Shown one piece after another: positions 5,944 through 6,175 of a DNA stretch of 6,175 bases. The stretch comes from an uncultured Porphyromonadaceae bacterium (GTDB taxonomy: Bacteria; Bacteroidota; Bacteroidia; Bacteroidales; Muribaculaceae). The stretch's first letter is position 1. The number at the start of each line of letters is the position of its first letter. Made by a program: the position numbers and the translations under genes. The notes under the pieces are model-generated. The model was not told where the DNA came from, ran no database searches, and saw only the letters and a program-made list of their open reading frames with translations. Where the stretch lies: the NCBI GenBank assembly GCA_900555165.1, contig USKE01000137.1, positions 1 through 6,175 on the forward strand, in the 5' to 3' direction.

Positions 5944-5980
5944 CAAAATTACTGAAATCAGACGGAATTCAGTAATTTTG
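5944..5980. promoter_or_regulatory. Divergent queA / DUF2027 promoters inside a perfect 13-bp inverted repeat
   Basis: CAAAATTACTGAA (5944-5956) and TTCAGTAATTTTG (5968-5980) are exact reverse complements with an 11-bp spacer. Each arm holds a TAATTTTG -7 box (consensus TAnnTTTG): 5951-5944 on the - strand for queA and 5973-5980 on the + strand for the DUF2027 gene. At the expected 20-bp spacing each -33 site would be TTAC within the other's arm, a poor match to TTTG. Predicted leaders are very short, about 15-20 nt on both sides. The two promoters overlap, so polymerase binding may be mutually exclusive. Confidence 0.7.
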
Positions 5981-6004
5981 TGTCAAAAATAAAATAAGAA
6001 GACT

Positions 6005-6175
6005 ATGGCAAAAGTAGGAGATACAGTGAGATTTCTGAGCAGTACGGGTGGTGGCCGCATCGTACGCATCGACGGGCAGATAGCGCATGTCGAGGAAGAT
6101 GACGGTTTCGAGACCCCGGTCCTGCTCAAAGAGCTTGTGGTGGTACGTGCCGCCGGCGACGATGCCAAGGCCGAC
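6005..6175 (+). CDS. DUF2027/Smr-type protein, N-terminal part (3' truncated by window end)
   Basis: The frame from ATG 6005 stays open to the window end, giving 57 residues. The start MAKVGDTVRFLSSTGGGRIV followed by EEDDGFETPVLLKELVVV is the pattern I associate with the N-terminal DUF2027 domain of Bacteroidetes proteins. In these a small beta domain with GDxVRFLxxxGGG and DGFExPVLxxELVVV precedes a C-terminal Smr (MutS2-like) domain in a protein of roughly 350 residues. Only the N-terminal motif is visible; the Smr domain is inferred. Smr domains act as nucleases in other proteins, but the role of this family is not established. The ATG lies about 18 nt after the predicted transcription start from the divergent promoter at 5944-5980, so the leader is almost too short for extra regulation. 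Confidence 0.75.
   Translation, partial: MAKVGDTVRFLSSTGGGRIVRIDGQIAHVEEDDGFETPVLLKELVVVRAAGDDAKAD

Noticed and set aside
5412..5975. 187-codon + strand frame opposite queA
   Set aside because: It lies antisense to a clear QueA reading frame and runs through the divergent promoter; its composition (many Arg, Gly, His, Val) is that of a GC-rich complementary-strand artefact.

Overview
The window looks like chromosomal DNA from a gut-type Bacteroidales bacterium, most likely Muribaculaceae or a close relative. This is an inference from four things: moderately GC-rich coding DNA between AT-rich spacers; promoter -7 boxes of the Bacteroidetes form TAnnTTTG in front of most genes, with no good Shine-Dalgarno sites; secreted proteins ending in a Bacteroidales-type C-terminal sorting module; and a DUF2027-type gene start, a family known mainly from Bacteroidetes. 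I see no rRNA, tRNA, CRISPR array, transposase or phage gene.

Layout. Positions 1-579 (+) hold the 3' end of a membrane-anchored regulator with a LuxR-like helix-turn-helix. It converges on a secreted protein of unknown function (693-1910, -), and a hairpin at 600-633 lies between their stops. Across a 228-bp spacer (1911-2138) this gene is divergent from a second, larger secreted protein (2139-4025, +). That protein is built from about six divergent beta-rich repeats of 80-100 residues. Both secreted proteins end in the same kind of module (a YFDLSGKRV-like or VYNLQGIRV-like motif, then PGIY and a basic C-terminus), so they probably use one export or surface-anchoring route. The spacer carries a promoter for each gene and three CAATRGAT sites that resemble an operator.

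A strong intrinsic terminator (4152-4197) separates this pair from a monocistronic-looking small basic protein of 92 residues (4287-4565, +). A possible 24-residue hydrophobic peptide follows (4605-4679, +). Convergent to these is queA (4692-5921, -), the tRNA queuosine-pathway S-adenosylmethionine:tRNA ribosyltransferase-isomerase, in a long form with an insertion. Its promoter faces that of the last gene, a DUF2027/Smr-type protein cut by the window end (6005-6175, +). The two -7 boxes lie inside the arms of a perfect 13-bp inverted repeat.

No complete defence or mobile system is visible. The least explained parts are the divergent secreted pair with its operator-like sites, the small basic protein with the possible peptide behind it, and the palindromic queA/DUF2027 promoter.
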